A stretch of DNA of 64,000 bases from Asterias amurensis. Its lineage: Eukaryota; Echinodermata; Asteroidea; Forcipulatida; Asteriidae. Made by a program: the position numbers and the translations under genes. The notes below the pieces were generated by a model. The model searched no databases. It was not told the DNA's origin and saw nothing but the letters and a program-made list of their open reading frames with translations. Below, in pieces: positions 13,401-20,714 of this stretch (position 1 is its first letter; the number at the start of each line of letters is the position of its first letter). Location of the stretch: positions 1,676,501 through 1,740,500 of the forward strand of contig NC_092661.1 of NCBI RefSeq assembly GCF_032118995.1. Reading direction: 5' to 3'.

Positions 13401-16400
13401 TCGGGACCTCAAAATCTAATTCTGAGGTCTCAAAATCAAATTCAAATATTTTGGTGGAAAATTACCTCTTTCTCGAAAACTGCATTACTTCAGAGGGAGC
13501 CGTTTTATACTATCAACAGCTCTCCATTTCTCGTTACCAAGTAAGTTTTTATGCTGACAATTATTTTTAGTATTTACCAACAGTGTCCAGTGCATATAAA
13601 TATTATAGTCAGTCAATATTTTACAAGTAGAAATTTTTGAGTGGATGGGTGCGTCAAAAAGATCACAATATTTAGGTGGCATCCTTTCCATTTAGGTGGT
13701 CGGGTTGGCGTAGTGGCATCTTTGCCTGCCTTCCACCTCTGGGACCCCGGTTCAAATCGCGCTACGGGCACATTGTGCATTGGGCTGTCAATGCCTTCCT
13801 GACTGCATGGCTTTTCCCTGGAATAAGTCTCTGGGTTTTCCTCTCACATCTTAAAGGCAGTCGACACTATTGGTATTTACTCAAAATAATTATTATCATA
13901 AAACCTTACTTGGTAACGAGTAATGGGGAGAGGTTAATAGTATACAAATATTGAGTGGCTCAGAGTGGAATGGGAGGAATATTATCGCAAGGTAAACTTT
14001 GGACTGTTCCATTTCACGAGGCGAAGCCAAGTGAAATGGAACAGTCCAAATTTTACCGAGCGATAACATTCCTTCCATTCCACGAATTAAAGCCACTCAA
14101 TATTTGTTTTATATAACTGACATGGATCACAACCTTTTGCACAGGTACTTCTTTGTTTTAGCAGCGGAGCGGCGGCGCTGTACTGCTCAAAAACATCGTG
14201 AACAAGGATGATCCTAACTGTTGAATGGGAAATGCTATTCCACATGGGCGAATAGGTCTTTTTGATCGCGTGTGCGGATGGGAGTATAAGTGAATGTCAC
14301 GTGAAGTAAGTTCCACCAATCAAATGACAAAGATATGTATGTCAGTTATATAATATAAAACATTGTGAGAAACGGCTCCCTCTAAAGTGGATATAAGTTT
14401 TTGAGAAAGAAGTAATTTTCCATGAATTTAATTTCGAGACCTCAAGTTTAGAATTTTGAGGTCTCGAAATCAAGCATCTGAAAGCACACAACTTCGTGTG
14501 ACAAGGGTGTTTTTTCTTTCATAGTTTAATATCTCGCAACTCCGATGACCAATCGAGCTCAAATTTTCACAGGTTTGTTATTTTATGCATATATATTGAG
14601 ATACAGCAAGTGAGAAAACTGGTCTCAGACAATTACCAATAGTGTACAATAGAGTTAAACTGAAATTGATCACTCTGAAATTGAGCCCTCTGAATGACCC
14701 AAAACTGTTCTTACATCGTTGCCAATACCTTAAAGCACGGTTCATACTTCCTGCGAATGCGAACCGAAGCGAATTTGACGTGAATTTGACGTCACACCCT
14801 CCTTTCGCAGCGATTATTCGCAAGGGAGTAGAGCAGAGTTCAACTGCTGCGAATTGCTCATTGCGAACTTGTGACGTCAAGATTCGCTTCACATTCGCAT
14901 TCGCAGAATGTATGAACCGGGCTTAACTCAGAAATTTGTATACAAAACAGGTTTACCTTGCAGCATTCGAGACGCACATGTTGTTTGGATTCCCTTGGTA
15001 CTGAAGTTATCCTTGACTGCAATCGGGATACCATCAAGTTTACCCTTCGGTTTACCTTTAGACCAATCAAAATAGACTTTGTTAGTTTTGCAGTAAACTC
15101 GGGTGTAATGCCTGGCTATTAATTTTTTTGTATAGCGCTTTATCACAGCCCGAAGGGCGAATCAAAGCGCTTCTGTCAACCCCTGGTCAGTCACTAGGCC
15201 ATATTTCACTCCTTAAACCATCTCAGCACCCTATGACTATACAGCGGGTGCTGCAGGTTACCACGCTCCAAGCTAAGCATTCACATAAACCATCTCTCCC
15301 CTCATTCATAGGTGTCTTGCTCAGGGACACACGTGTCACGCCTGGGCTTTGAACCCACACACCCTTTGACTTAACCACCCGAACTTGAGTCGAATGCTCT
15401 TATCTGCTCGGCCACCACACCCCACTACAACAGTTAAAGATCGAATAGCTACTGACTAGCCAACCCCCCCCCCCCCTAAGATTATTCACAAAGTAGGGAA
15501 ACTGCCAACATTAGGGCTAGGTAACTCAGTTGCCAGAGTAATCCAAAGGGTGCAAATTCAAGTCCTAGTAAATTTTTCTTTGTTCACCAAAAGAATTATT
15601 TACAAATTTACCCCGACAGAAATATCATTCAGGACTAGAAATTCATCTTTGAAAGGGCACTTTTTTTTTTTAAGGGGCACCAAGGCCAAGACAAGGGGCA
15701 GCATAGGCCATTGCCTTCGTGGTCTGCATGTAATTCAAGGCCAGATATTTGCTCTTGGAAATTTCTGTTCAGTAAAATTTACAAGCTACAAGAAGCTTAC
15801 TTCAAAAACGTGTGATGTGGCAGGAAAACAATAGTAAGTACCGAGCAGAAAATTGTATTTTTTGACGATGTTTTTTTATTTCACTCAACAAAAAGGAAAT
15901 ACAAGCATTATGAATGTATATTGAGTAGGGTGGGGAAAGCTTTAGGTGTACAGTACACAGGAAACTACAGTTCTGGCTGGCTAACGGTCGTAAAACTTTC
16001 ACCCATCAACGCTGATCAATTTGAAAAACGTATAGCGTTAAGGAGACCCTAAATATGAGACCCCTATAAGGCTCACAGGGGAGTCTATAGTTTCTAGAAG
16101 TACAAGAAGCTATGGCCTAGTGGAGATAACTCTGGAACTCAAGTAAATCTGCGATAAAGTGACTCTACAGAAACGCAAAGAGCAATGAGTCGTCTCTTTT
16201 TTGATTGTCAAAGTAACCTTGGATACCTTTCTTGTATCTTTCTCCCGCTTCCTCTGACTGCTTCTGAGCTAGCTCTGGAGTTTGGGTGATGAAGGCGTTG
16301 AGTCGTTGGAGTTTCCTGGCTCGTTGTTGACATTGGTGGAGAAGGTCATCAGCCGACAAGGCTCCACTACGAAGCCTTAACGCAATCTAGGAATTTAATA

Positions 16401-18260
16401 ATCGTAAGGTGTTACTAAAACTTAGTTGTAGATATTTACTCCATTCATGACCTCGTTGCGACAACGTAACCCTCCACCGTCGACAGGACGGTTACGACAA
16501 CTATTCATGACCATACTATTGTGCGAAAGTCACAAACCAAACGACTTGTGTATTTCGAGTTATTTATTTCTGGAACCTTCGACACAGGGTCACAGCCCAG
16601 GGAAGCTAATCGAAAACACCCTCGTAACATATCCTGGTGTCATGTGTTTTCAGTAGGATAACAGGAAAAATTTTCACAATCAAAAACTAAATTTTTTTTT
16701 TCAAATCATCTATCAAATTTTTTAACAATAACACTTACACTTCATGGTGTGTTGAAATTTTTAAAGTTTTGGTTTTTCATTGCGAGAGACAGTCCGCCAT
16801 TAACAGTGCTTAAATGCATGCACGACATTGGAGCAATGTCATATGTTTTCACACCTTTCATTGGTTGGTATTTTATGGAATATTCGGAAGCTAGTATGGC
16901 GTGCAAAATAAATCAAAAATATTATTCAATTAACTATTTAACAAATTTAATTACATTTTTGCCCTAAGGCATTTTGGCTACTATATTAGAATCCAGAGAT
17001 ATCATAAGGCATGAAAGTAAAACACCCCCCCCTTGAAACACACACACTTCATAACAATCCATTTTCCCCCATTTCAGACCAGTAGGCCCCTAATGTTTGG
17101 TTTCAGGAGATAAGAAACCAATCTATGATAGTTTCTCTTTAATGTAGACTTAATATTTATTACGCTTATCGGAATTTATTACAGTATGCAGTAAATAAAA
17201 AAAAAATTGATTGTCATTTTCACTTAAAATATTTTAATATTTTCCCCATATTGGCACACCATAGAATCACAAATAGTAACCACCTCACGTGATCCATCTA
17301 TCGACTAAAGCAGAATTAAACTCAATCTAGCAGATAGTAATTTTGTTTGGAACTTTCGAGGTTGGATGATGTTTCTTTGACTCATTTGAATGTTGGCATA
17401 ATAATGCACTAGTGATTTAGTACCAAAAATCAATCATTTTATAAATTTTATAAACGACAGGAAACTTTTTTCTCAGCATGATTAAGCATGTGTAAGCCTG
17501 ATGAAAATACAGACTGTGAATAGACTGCATAGCTTCCGTCACCGGTGCAGCTTGCACAATCTCGCGGTAAACGGGAATCGGATAACTTTCCGTATGGCGC
17601 CACCACCTTTTCACTCATTTTTACAAAAAGGGATATCTCATTGAGGTAAATTAGATACTATATTATTTCATATCGAATGAAAAAGTGGTGGCGCCATACG
17701 GAAACTTTTCCCGGGAATCAAAGTTGGGGACCGAAAACATATGAGGGTCGATAACGTACAATGTATGACGCTACGATATATCATTTCATATGAATGAGGT
17801 TCGTTCCGCTATCGTCTGCCCATCTCTGTCTTCTTCCTTCCTATGTGTCCCGAACCCCAACTCCTACCTATCTAATTCTACCTCCATGCTCGTACCCATC
17901 ATGACTGATGCCCCCCCCCCCCCCCCCCCTCCTCTCTGGCGACTAGCCTACAATATACACCATGTTATTGTAATACACCCGGCGGAAAAGTTTCCGTATG
18001 GCGCCACCACTTTTTCATTTGATATGAAATAATATAGGAACTTATTTACCTGATTGATATATCCCTTTTTCTAAAAATGAGTGAAAAAGTGGTGGCGCCA
18101 TGCGGAAAGTTATCCCACCCGGCCCCTCCCCCTCCCCCCATACTCCCATGGCATCCCAGAACAAGCAGAACAAAGATACAGACAAAACCCGGAATCCCAA
18201 AACCCTTGCCAAACATTGCACAATAATAAGTGGAATTCTGACCTCACGTATTCTTTCCAT
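1433..18260 (-). CDS. QRSL1: Glutamyl-tRNA(Gln) amidotransferase subunit A, mitochondrial
   Basis: Catalytic (amidase) subunit of the mitochondrial GatCAB complex, which converts Glu-tRNA(Gln) to Gln-tRNA(Gln) using ammonia from glutamine. Eleven exons were read on the minus strand: 18243-18260, 16227-16386, 14957-15055, 12430-12526, 10875-11099, 7996-8171, 7699-7811, 5362-5554, 3123-3240, 1971-2176 and 1433-1611 (stop TGA). All introns are GT-AG and the phases join without a break. Exons 2-11 give 521 codons plus stop; with exon 1 (MERIRE) the protein is 527 aa, against 528 in human from memory. The amidase-signature triad is visible: Lys in [10 protein letters not shown], cis-Ser in SGGSSGGSA, and the nucleophilic Ser in GSDTGGSVR. 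Other conserved blocks are [40 protein letters not shown] and PIGLQLIG. Exon 1 is the weakest part: it is 18 coding nt with the unusual donor GAG|GTCAGA, but its RIRE lines up with SLRE of human QRSL1 exactly where exon 2 begins. Introns are rich in mobile elements. The gene is head to head with NDUFB4. Confidence 0.93.
1662..1820. mobile_element. Half copy of the 380-bp TTAA MITE
   Basis: Starts ttaaaggcactggacac and carries the landmark words cttggtaacgagtaatgg, aaacattgtgagaaac and ctccctctgaagtg of the family described at 2227. It lacks the central palindrome and the right half. It lies in QRSL1 intron 10. Confidence 0.75.
2227..2613. mobile_element. 380-bp TTAA-flanked palindromic MITE
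   Basis: Reference copy. Terminal inverted repeats AGGCAGTGGACACTATTGG are flanked by TTAA on both sides. A second, internal palindrome (tttcgagac-t-tcaag / cttgaggtctcgaaa) sits in the middle. TTAA targets fit a piggyBac- or Kolobok-type transposase acting in trans; no protein is encoded. Other copies: 4613-5000, 11889-12274, 12822-13208, 13205-13599, 13851-14650, and one per duplicated unit (23490-23860, 32141-32511, 40684-41054, 58142-58530). It lies in QRSL1 intron 9. Confidence 0.85.
2997..3068 (+). repeat. tRNA-derived SINE head
   Basis: A 72-nt tRNA-like block. Acceptor arms GGCTAGA and TCTAGTC pair (one G-U). The D arm and A box read TAGCTCAGTTGG, and the B box is GGTTCGAATCC. The anticodon stem does not pair, so this is not a working tRNA. 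A decayed relative at 15513-15580 shares the flanking words tagggctag and ctttgttca, which shows it is a dispersed SINE rather than a single pseudogene. It lies in QRSL1 intron 9. Confidence 0.7.
3329..4055 (+). mobile_element. 5'-truncated LINE, C-terminal end of reverse transcriptase
   Basis: An open frame from about 3329 to 3794 encodes the end of a non-LTR retrotransposon reverse transcriptase: [12 protein letters not shown], then [22 protein letters not shown], and the C-terminal [11 protein letters not shown]. About 145 residues remain out of an expected 900 or more. The untranslated tail ends in aataaag followed by (ttatc)n at 4022-4050, typical of CR1/L2/Rex1-like lines. Family placement is by resemblance only. 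It lies in QRSL1 intron 8, in antisense orientation to the gene. Confidence 0.8.
4056..4612. other. Decayed repeat debris in QRSL1 intron 8
   Basis: Begins with tatagcgcttcacacaac and gaagcgctttacg, resembling the 3' end of the SINE at 15122. A block at 4375-4480 (ttcctattggtggag, then a gtgtttaaa region) recurs in altered form at 7076-7230, so it is an old dispersed repeat. No open frame or splice-linked exon was seen. Confidence 0.45.
4613..5000. mobile_element. 380-bp TTAA MITE copy
   Basis: Full-length copy with both termini (aaaggcagtggacactattgg and the mirrored tgtccaccgcctttaa) and the central gacctcagatttagaacttgaggtc palindrome block at about 4785-4815. It lies in QRSL1 intron 8. 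Confidence 0.85.
5010..5253. mobile_element. 244-bp terminal-inverted-repeat MITE
   Basis: Left end gggcccaatttcatggctct and right end agagccatgtaattgggccc are near-perfect inverted repeats, continued by cttacc / ggtaag. The body is full of gcttac/gtaagc words. It stands directly next to the preceding TTAA MITE. There is no coding content. Confidence 0.75.
5621..5780. mobile_element. 160-bp long-hairpin MITE, with partial copy downstream
   Basis: Almost the whole segment is one imperfect palindrome: ggataacataagttatcaca at the left mirrors gtgtgataacgtagttatc at the right, through gcgtccc / gggacgc to a loop near gaggccgaaggcc. A left-half copy lies at 5933-6050, preceded by a three-fold agcgagtatt repeat. 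It lies in QRSL1 intron 7. Confidence 0.75.
6054..6294. mobile_element. hAT-like MITE (gggtgcgttcg family), inverted copy
   Basis: Both ends are readable: gggtgcgttcgttacacttc and ggaagctaaacgaacgcaccc in reverse order relative to the copy at 1169. This is the best preserved right end of the family in QRSL1. Just after it, at 6295-6350, a short tandem duplication of caaagttttagagtacatgt is seen. Confidence 0.75.
6908..6979 (+). repeat. tRNA-derived SINE head, second family
   Basis: A-box-like tggtctagttagtaagac and B box gggtttgaatcccac, with the latter folding as a T arm. It is followed by a T-run, not by a second tRNA feature. The stretch from 6295 to 6907 shows no exon. It lies in QRSL1 intron 7. 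Confidence 0.55.
7432..7591. mobile_element. 160-bp long-hairpin MITE
   Basis: Left arm gggaatcaatgtgtggtgaa mirrors right arm ttcaccaattgattccc. The inner arms are ttttcaactagtagtttaaa and tttaaaccactagttgaaaa, then ggcctggttcttgataattt and its complement. The loop is about 15 nt. It lies in QRSL1 intron 7. Confidence 0.75.
8346..8640. mobile_element. 295-bp element with perfect 33-bp TIRs and 9-bp target duplication
   Basis: Positions 8346-8378 (starting catagagttatatataag) are the exact reverse complement of 8608-8640. The element is flanked by the direct repeat actgacaac at 8337-8345 and 8641-8649. A 9-bp duplication fits MULE or Merlin-like transposases. There is no open frame of note. 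It lies in QRSL1 intron 5. Confidence 0.85.
8700..10120. repeat. Satellite array, about 16 copies of an 88-bp unit
   Basis: The word ggggttaac recurs at about 8712, 8797, 8889, 8982, 9071, 9160, 9246, 9337, 9424, 9511, 9597, 9685, 9768, 9855, 9946 and 10039 (mean spacing about 88 bp). Each unit runs gaaagagtaggggttaac, ggtgtttctggttcacat, agcaagcaccc, tgtttacaggtttcctcagg, cttgcaagctacagt. Diagnostic variants (catgtag insertion; gtttacaag with cagagagtg) show that copies 2-4 and 14-16 are a block duplication. The array fills the middle of QRSL1 intron 5. Confidence 0.95.
10353..10745. mobile_element. 390-bp TTAA-flanked palindromic MITE, second family
   Basis: Termini AGGAACACGTTGCCTTGG and complement are flanked by TTAA. 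A central near-perfect palindrome spans about 10500-10600 (ggtcggccatttatgggag / ctcccataaatggccgacc). Shortened relatives lie in intron 2 of the four A-type PAN-discoidin genes (24594-24877, 33245-33528, 41791-42065, 59265-59552). Confidence 0.85.
10743..10862. mobile_element. Internally deleted 120-bp MITE
   Basis: Ends ttaaaagcaccagacacc and gtgtttagtgtctttaa are mirrored. Inner words (ataattgtccaag, ttggtttacatggtgtatcc) relate it to the 380-bp family. It abuts the previous element and shares its TTAA. Confidence 0.55.
11303..11477. mobile_element. 175-bp TIR element
   Basis: Left end atagaccttatgcattgaca mirrors right end tgtgcataaggtctat, extended by tcat/atga and a gccgccatctt block. 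It lies in QRSL1 intron 4. A run of about 15 C follows at about 11490. Confidence 0.6.
11620..11885 (+). repeat. tRNA-Ser/Leu-type SINE
   Basis: Head with A box tggtcgagtggttgagagc, a long variable-arm region (ggtggttaagtcaccgg) and B box gggttcaaatcac. It is followed by the body cttgaacaagatactttact and a tail region ending near aaaattaaaggg. An inverted relative is at 15122-15425. Confidence 0.7.
11889..12274. mobile_element. 380-bp TTAA MITE copy
   Basis: Full length: ttaaagacagtggacactat to the mirrored ccaatagtgtccactgcctt, with the central gacctcaaattctaaatctg region partly decayed. It lies in QRSL1 intron 4. Confidence 0.85.
12822..13599. mobile_element. Two 380-bp TTAA MITEs back to back
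   Basis: Copy one runs 12822-13208 and copy two 13205-13599. They share one ttaaa at the join, as expected if the second inserted into the TTAA flanking the first. Both hold the gagataataatg and cctcaagttcta / cctcaaaatcta centre blocks. They lie in QRSL1 intron 3. Confidence 0.85.
13696..13852 (+). repeat. tRNA-derived SINE, third family
   Basis: A-box-like gttggcgtagtggca and B box cggttcaaatcg, followed by a unique-looking body ending cctctcacatctt. It is interrupted or ended at 13851 by the next TTAA MITE. Confidence 0.55.
13851..14650. mobile_element. 380-bp TTAA MITE split by a nested insertion
   Basis: The left part (13851-13942) ends at gaggttaatagtata and the right part (14353-14650) resumes at taaaacattgtgagaaacgg, matching the uninterrupted family. 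The insert at 13943-14352 holds a long hairpin at 13945-14106 (caaatattgagtgg mirrored by ccactcaatatttg). It also has an outer pair of arms, ttatataactgacat near 14109 and atgtcagttatataa near 14338. Confidence 0.75.
14734..14922. mobile_element. 190-bp TTAA-flanked MITE
   Basis: Flanked by TTAA at 14730-14733 and 14923-14926. Ends agcacggttcatacttcctg and attctgcgaatgcg (minus strand of the right end) are mirrored imperfectly. Inner mirrored words are gcgaatgcgaa / ttcgcattcgc and tgacgtca. It lies in QRSL1 intron 3, just 3' of exon 3. Confidence 0.75.
15122..15425 (-). repeat. tRNA-Ser/Leu-type SINE, inverted
   Basis: On the minus strand the head reads gtggtggccgagcagataag, then a ggtggttaagtc variable region and B box gggttcaaagccc. 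The body has cctgagcaagacacc, and the 3' end reads gggctgtgataaagcgctat followed by an A-rich tail. It is related to the plus-strand SINE at 11620. It lies in QRSL1 intron 2. Confidence 0.7.
15513..15580 (+). repeat. Decayed tRNA-derived SINE head
   Basis: Shares agggctagg, aactcagttg and tttctttgttca with the SINE at 2997 but has lost part of the anticodon arm. It lies in QRSL1 intron 2. Confidence 0.55.
16387..17579. other. QRSL1 intron 1, first part: nothing clear
   Basis: AT-rich, with a remnant of the gggtgcgttcg-family right end near 16595-16630 (cagggaagctaatcg). No supported exon, RNA gene or full mobile element was recognised. Confidence 0.5.
17580..17711. mobile_element. 132-bp hAT-like MITE, copy 1
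   Basis: Ends ggataactttccgtatggcg and cgccatacggaaacttttcc. The inner arms are gccaccactttttca and complement, and the centre is AT-rich. An exact 8-bp target duplication cgggaatc lies at 17572-17579 and 17712-17719. It lies in QRSL1 intron 1. Confidence 0.9.
17984..18115. mobile_element. 132-bp hAT-like MITE, copy 2
   Basis: Inverted relative to copy 1 (ggaaaagtttcc first, ggaaagttatcc last). Exact 8-bp target duplication cacccggc at 17976-17983 and 18116-18123. It lies about 130 bp from the proposed QRSL1 exon 1, inside intron 1. A run of about 17 C lies at about 17910. Confidence 0.9.
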
Positions 18261-18563
18261 GGACACTCTGACTTCGACGTTTATTTCAACACGAAGAAAA
18301 GTTGCTAACAGCTATATTCCACTGTCTGTATCTGTACCTCTCAACACGAACCATCCAGTCCCACGTTTGTCAATGAACTAACTTTGGGGCCAAAAACCAA
18401 TGCTGATCGAGTATCAGTTATTCGTCAACGACCGTTAAAGGCAGTCATTTGGTGCTCTCCCACAATGAAACTACGCAGATGGCAGGTATTTCGACGGTCG
18501 TTGACGAATAACTGAAATTTCGTGCCAGCACCGAAATTGGTGCCCAGCTCAACTTTGGTCAAA
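18261..18563. promoter_or_regulatory. Candidate bidirectional promoter, QRSL1 / NDUFB4
   Basis: The first codon of QRSL1 (18260, minus) and the ATG of NDUFB4 (18564, plus) are about 300 bp apart. This gap should hold both 5' UTRs and a shared promoter. No TATA box is evident. It contains the inverted repeat listed next. Promoter activity is inferred from layout. Confidence 0.5.
18414..18515. promoter_or_regulatory. Perfect 22-bp inverted repeat between divergent genes
   Basis: Positions 18414-18435 (inner words cagttattcg and tcaacgaccgt) are the exact reverse complement of 18494-18515, with a 58-bp spacer. CAGTTA at the outer ends resembles a Myb core, by known motif only. It could be a shared regulatory element or the ends of a small foldback element. 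No direct target duplication was noticed at its borders. Confidence 0.6.
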
Positions 18564-20595
18564 ATGGCCGACGCTAGTCTAGGACTATCGATGGAGGAAA
18601 GAAAAGCGGCGGAGGAGAGAGCCGTAATTCGAAATGAGATCAGGAGAGATTATCAAAGGAAAATTAACAACCCTAAGGCGAAAGGGATGTTGGTAAGGAA
18701 AATTTATGTCATGTGTGTGGTGCCATACAAGAGAGCCAACTCAGTTGTTTGTTGCTTTTTGATTTTGAAACTGAATTTACCAAGTCGACCTTTCTTCATT
18801 CAATCAATTTCAACCATGGCCCAGTTGCACAAATTGCAGTCTTAATAGGCATATTCCTCCATCCATGGTCGCAGTACTCCTTCTATAAAAAGGTTGACGA
18901 ACAGTACATTGCCCCCAAGTTATTTCTGTAATAATAATATACTTTTGAGTTCTGGGTGGGTCTAAAATTTAACAAGTTAGTCTATTTCTTTATTTGTTTG
19001 ATTTGTAAAACTAAAATTGTTGAAATGTGGTTGAAATGCAGTGTTCACTTCCTGTCAAAATCTGCCCCAACGCGGAAAAGTTTCCGTATGGCGCCACCAC
19101 TTTTTCATTCGAAATAAAATAATATAGTATCTAATTTACCTGATTGATATATCCCTTTTTGTAAAAATGAGTGAAAAAGTGGTGGCGCCATACGGAAAGT
19201 TATCCGTATGTAATGCTGGGGTCTTCGACCCTCGTCAGAGCGTTACAGTTATTGTTATAATTATAAATTCTCTATTACACCAACGTTATGGTTGCGCTCA
19301 TCATATATAAAAACTTCAACCATTGGTTACCATGTGCCGTGTGGACCATCATTATTGCACGTTGCATACATGTACCAGGCATGTTGGTCCCTTCAATATG
19401 CAAGCCTAATTGATTTCTTATTTTGGAAAAGTTTCCGTATCAATAAATATCATCCCACCACTTTTTCATTTGATATGAAATAATATTTTGGATAACTTTC
19501 CGTATGGCGCCACCACTTTTTCACTCATTTTTACAAAAAGGGATATGTCAATCAGGTAAATTAGATACTATATTATTTTATTTCGAATGAAAAAGTGGTG
19601 GCGCCATACGGAAACTTTTCCAATATTTTATCTAACTAATTCACCTCAATGAGTTTGCAAAAATTAGTGAAAAAGTGGTGGCAGGGTTTGGAAAGTTATC
19701 CCTTATTTTATTCTTTTTGATTAACTTACATTGCATTTTCGTTCTTCTTACAATCTTAGATGGACCCGGCTGTTGTCCGATGGAACCATGCAAGGCACAG
19801 CTCCTATCGTTTCTTCAAAGCCACCCCAAAGACCACCTTCTTGGGCATAATGTGGGGACTTGCACCACCATTGGGCTTAATGTATCTCTTCTCCAAATAC
19901 AAGGTAGAGAAATTAAATAAAAGAATGACTAGTGCCAGTCTAGTGTATAGTTACTTGGTTTGAATGTGTGCATAATTTTTAGCGTATTGGCCAAATTTGT
20001 GACTCATTTGTAATGGGTAAAAGCCCTTCATATGACCATGATAAACTTGTGGAAGTTTCAAGTTTTGACACAGATAATGTTTGGGAACTTCCCTTGGAAT
20101 AATGTCCAGTGCTGAAAGATATGCGTGTTGGCGCGCATTCGCTAGCTTTACGCAGGCGCAATGCACTCGATATACCGGTACTCAATGGGATCTACATGTA
20201 TTTAGTGCGCCACATACCCGCAATCATTTAGCGTCATTGGGACATTTGAACCTCCGCAAAACTTAGTCCGAGGACAGGAACAAAACAATATTATATAGAA
20301 AAAGAGTTTTGTATGATGTCATTATTCATTTTATAAACTACTCTTAGTGTATTGGTCTGAAATGGATGTTTAAAACCTTGCAGGATCAGGCGTAGCGATA
20401 AAGAATCTCACCTTTATTGCGCGGCCACTACTATATTTGTGTACAGAACATCAATACCTAATATTGAAGAAAAAAAATGTTGACAAACCATAATTTTTGT
20501 ATTTAATTCCCCCCCCCCCCCCTTTGCAGAATTATGAGATACGCATGTTTGAAGAAGGAACCTGGAAGAAACCCAGATCACTAATGAGATGTTAA
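18564..20595 (+). CDS. NDUFB4: NADH dehydrogenase 1 beta subcomplex subunit 4
   Basis: Accessory subunit of respiratory complex I in the inner mitochondrial membrane. Exons: 18564-18692, 19760-19903, 20530-20595 (stop TAA), with donors TTG|GTAAGG and AAG|GTAGAG and acceptors cttag and tgcag. From this ATG (AAAATGG context) the product is 112 aa. Family features: an N-terminal charged helix (MEERKAAEERAVIRNEIRRD), then DPAVVRWNHARHSSYRFF and KATPKTTFLGIMWGLAPP running into one hydrophobic segment, and a charged tail EEGTWKKPRS. These match human RRAQAERLAIRAQLKREY, NPALLRWAYAR and TPKNSLMGALCGFGP as recalled. An in-frame stretch upstream from a GTG at 18522 also resembles the family N-terminus (see findings). 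Intron 1 holds three MITE insertions. Intron 2 contains the left breakpoint of the large tandem duplication. Confidence 0.9.
19074..19205. mobile_element. 132-bp hAT-like MITE, copy 3
   Basis: Ends ggaaaagtttcc and ggaaagttatcc, full length. Unlike its neighbours it has no matching 8-bp flanks (cccaacgc against gtatgtaa), so one side was probably altered later. It lies in NDUFB4 intron 1. Confidence 0.85.
19425..19701. mobile_element. 132-bp hAT-like MITE, copy 5, split by copy 4
   Basis: Outer ends ggaaaagtttcc (19425) and ggaaagttatcc (to 19701), with an exact 8-bp target duplication cttatttt at 19417-19424 and 19702-19709. It is interrupted at 19490 by another member of its own family. 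It lies in NDUFB4 intron 1. Confidence 0.85.
19490..19621. mobile_element. 132-bp hAT-like MITE, copy 4, nested
   Basis: Full length, ggataactttcc to ggaaacttttcc, inserted inside copy 5. Exact 8-bp duplication aatatttt at 19482-19489 and 19622-19629. Confidence 0.9.
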
Positions 20596-20708
20596 GTAGT
20601 CGGCTCTTCCCTTTCCAGTGGGTTGCAGTGTCTTTTGTTGGAACAGTTAAAGAAGAGGATCAGCAGTTTATGGCATTTTCGCATGAAATCGATGCAAAAA
20701 GAAAAATT

Positions 20709-20714
20709 AATAAA
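20709..20714 (+). terminator. NDUFB4: Poly(A) signal of NDUFB4
   Basis: AATAAA about 114 nt after the NDUFB4 stop. It is copied with the exon into the later units. Confidence 0.55.

Noticed and set aside
13676-13954. 92-codon plus-strand frame in QRSL1 intron 3
   Set aside because: It spans a SINE and the start of a TTAA MITE. Composite of repeats.
19951-20185. Two overlapping minus-strand frames in NDUFB4 intron 2
   Set aside because: Both overlap each other in different frames, lie in an intron, and one is altered in another unit. No splice or start support.
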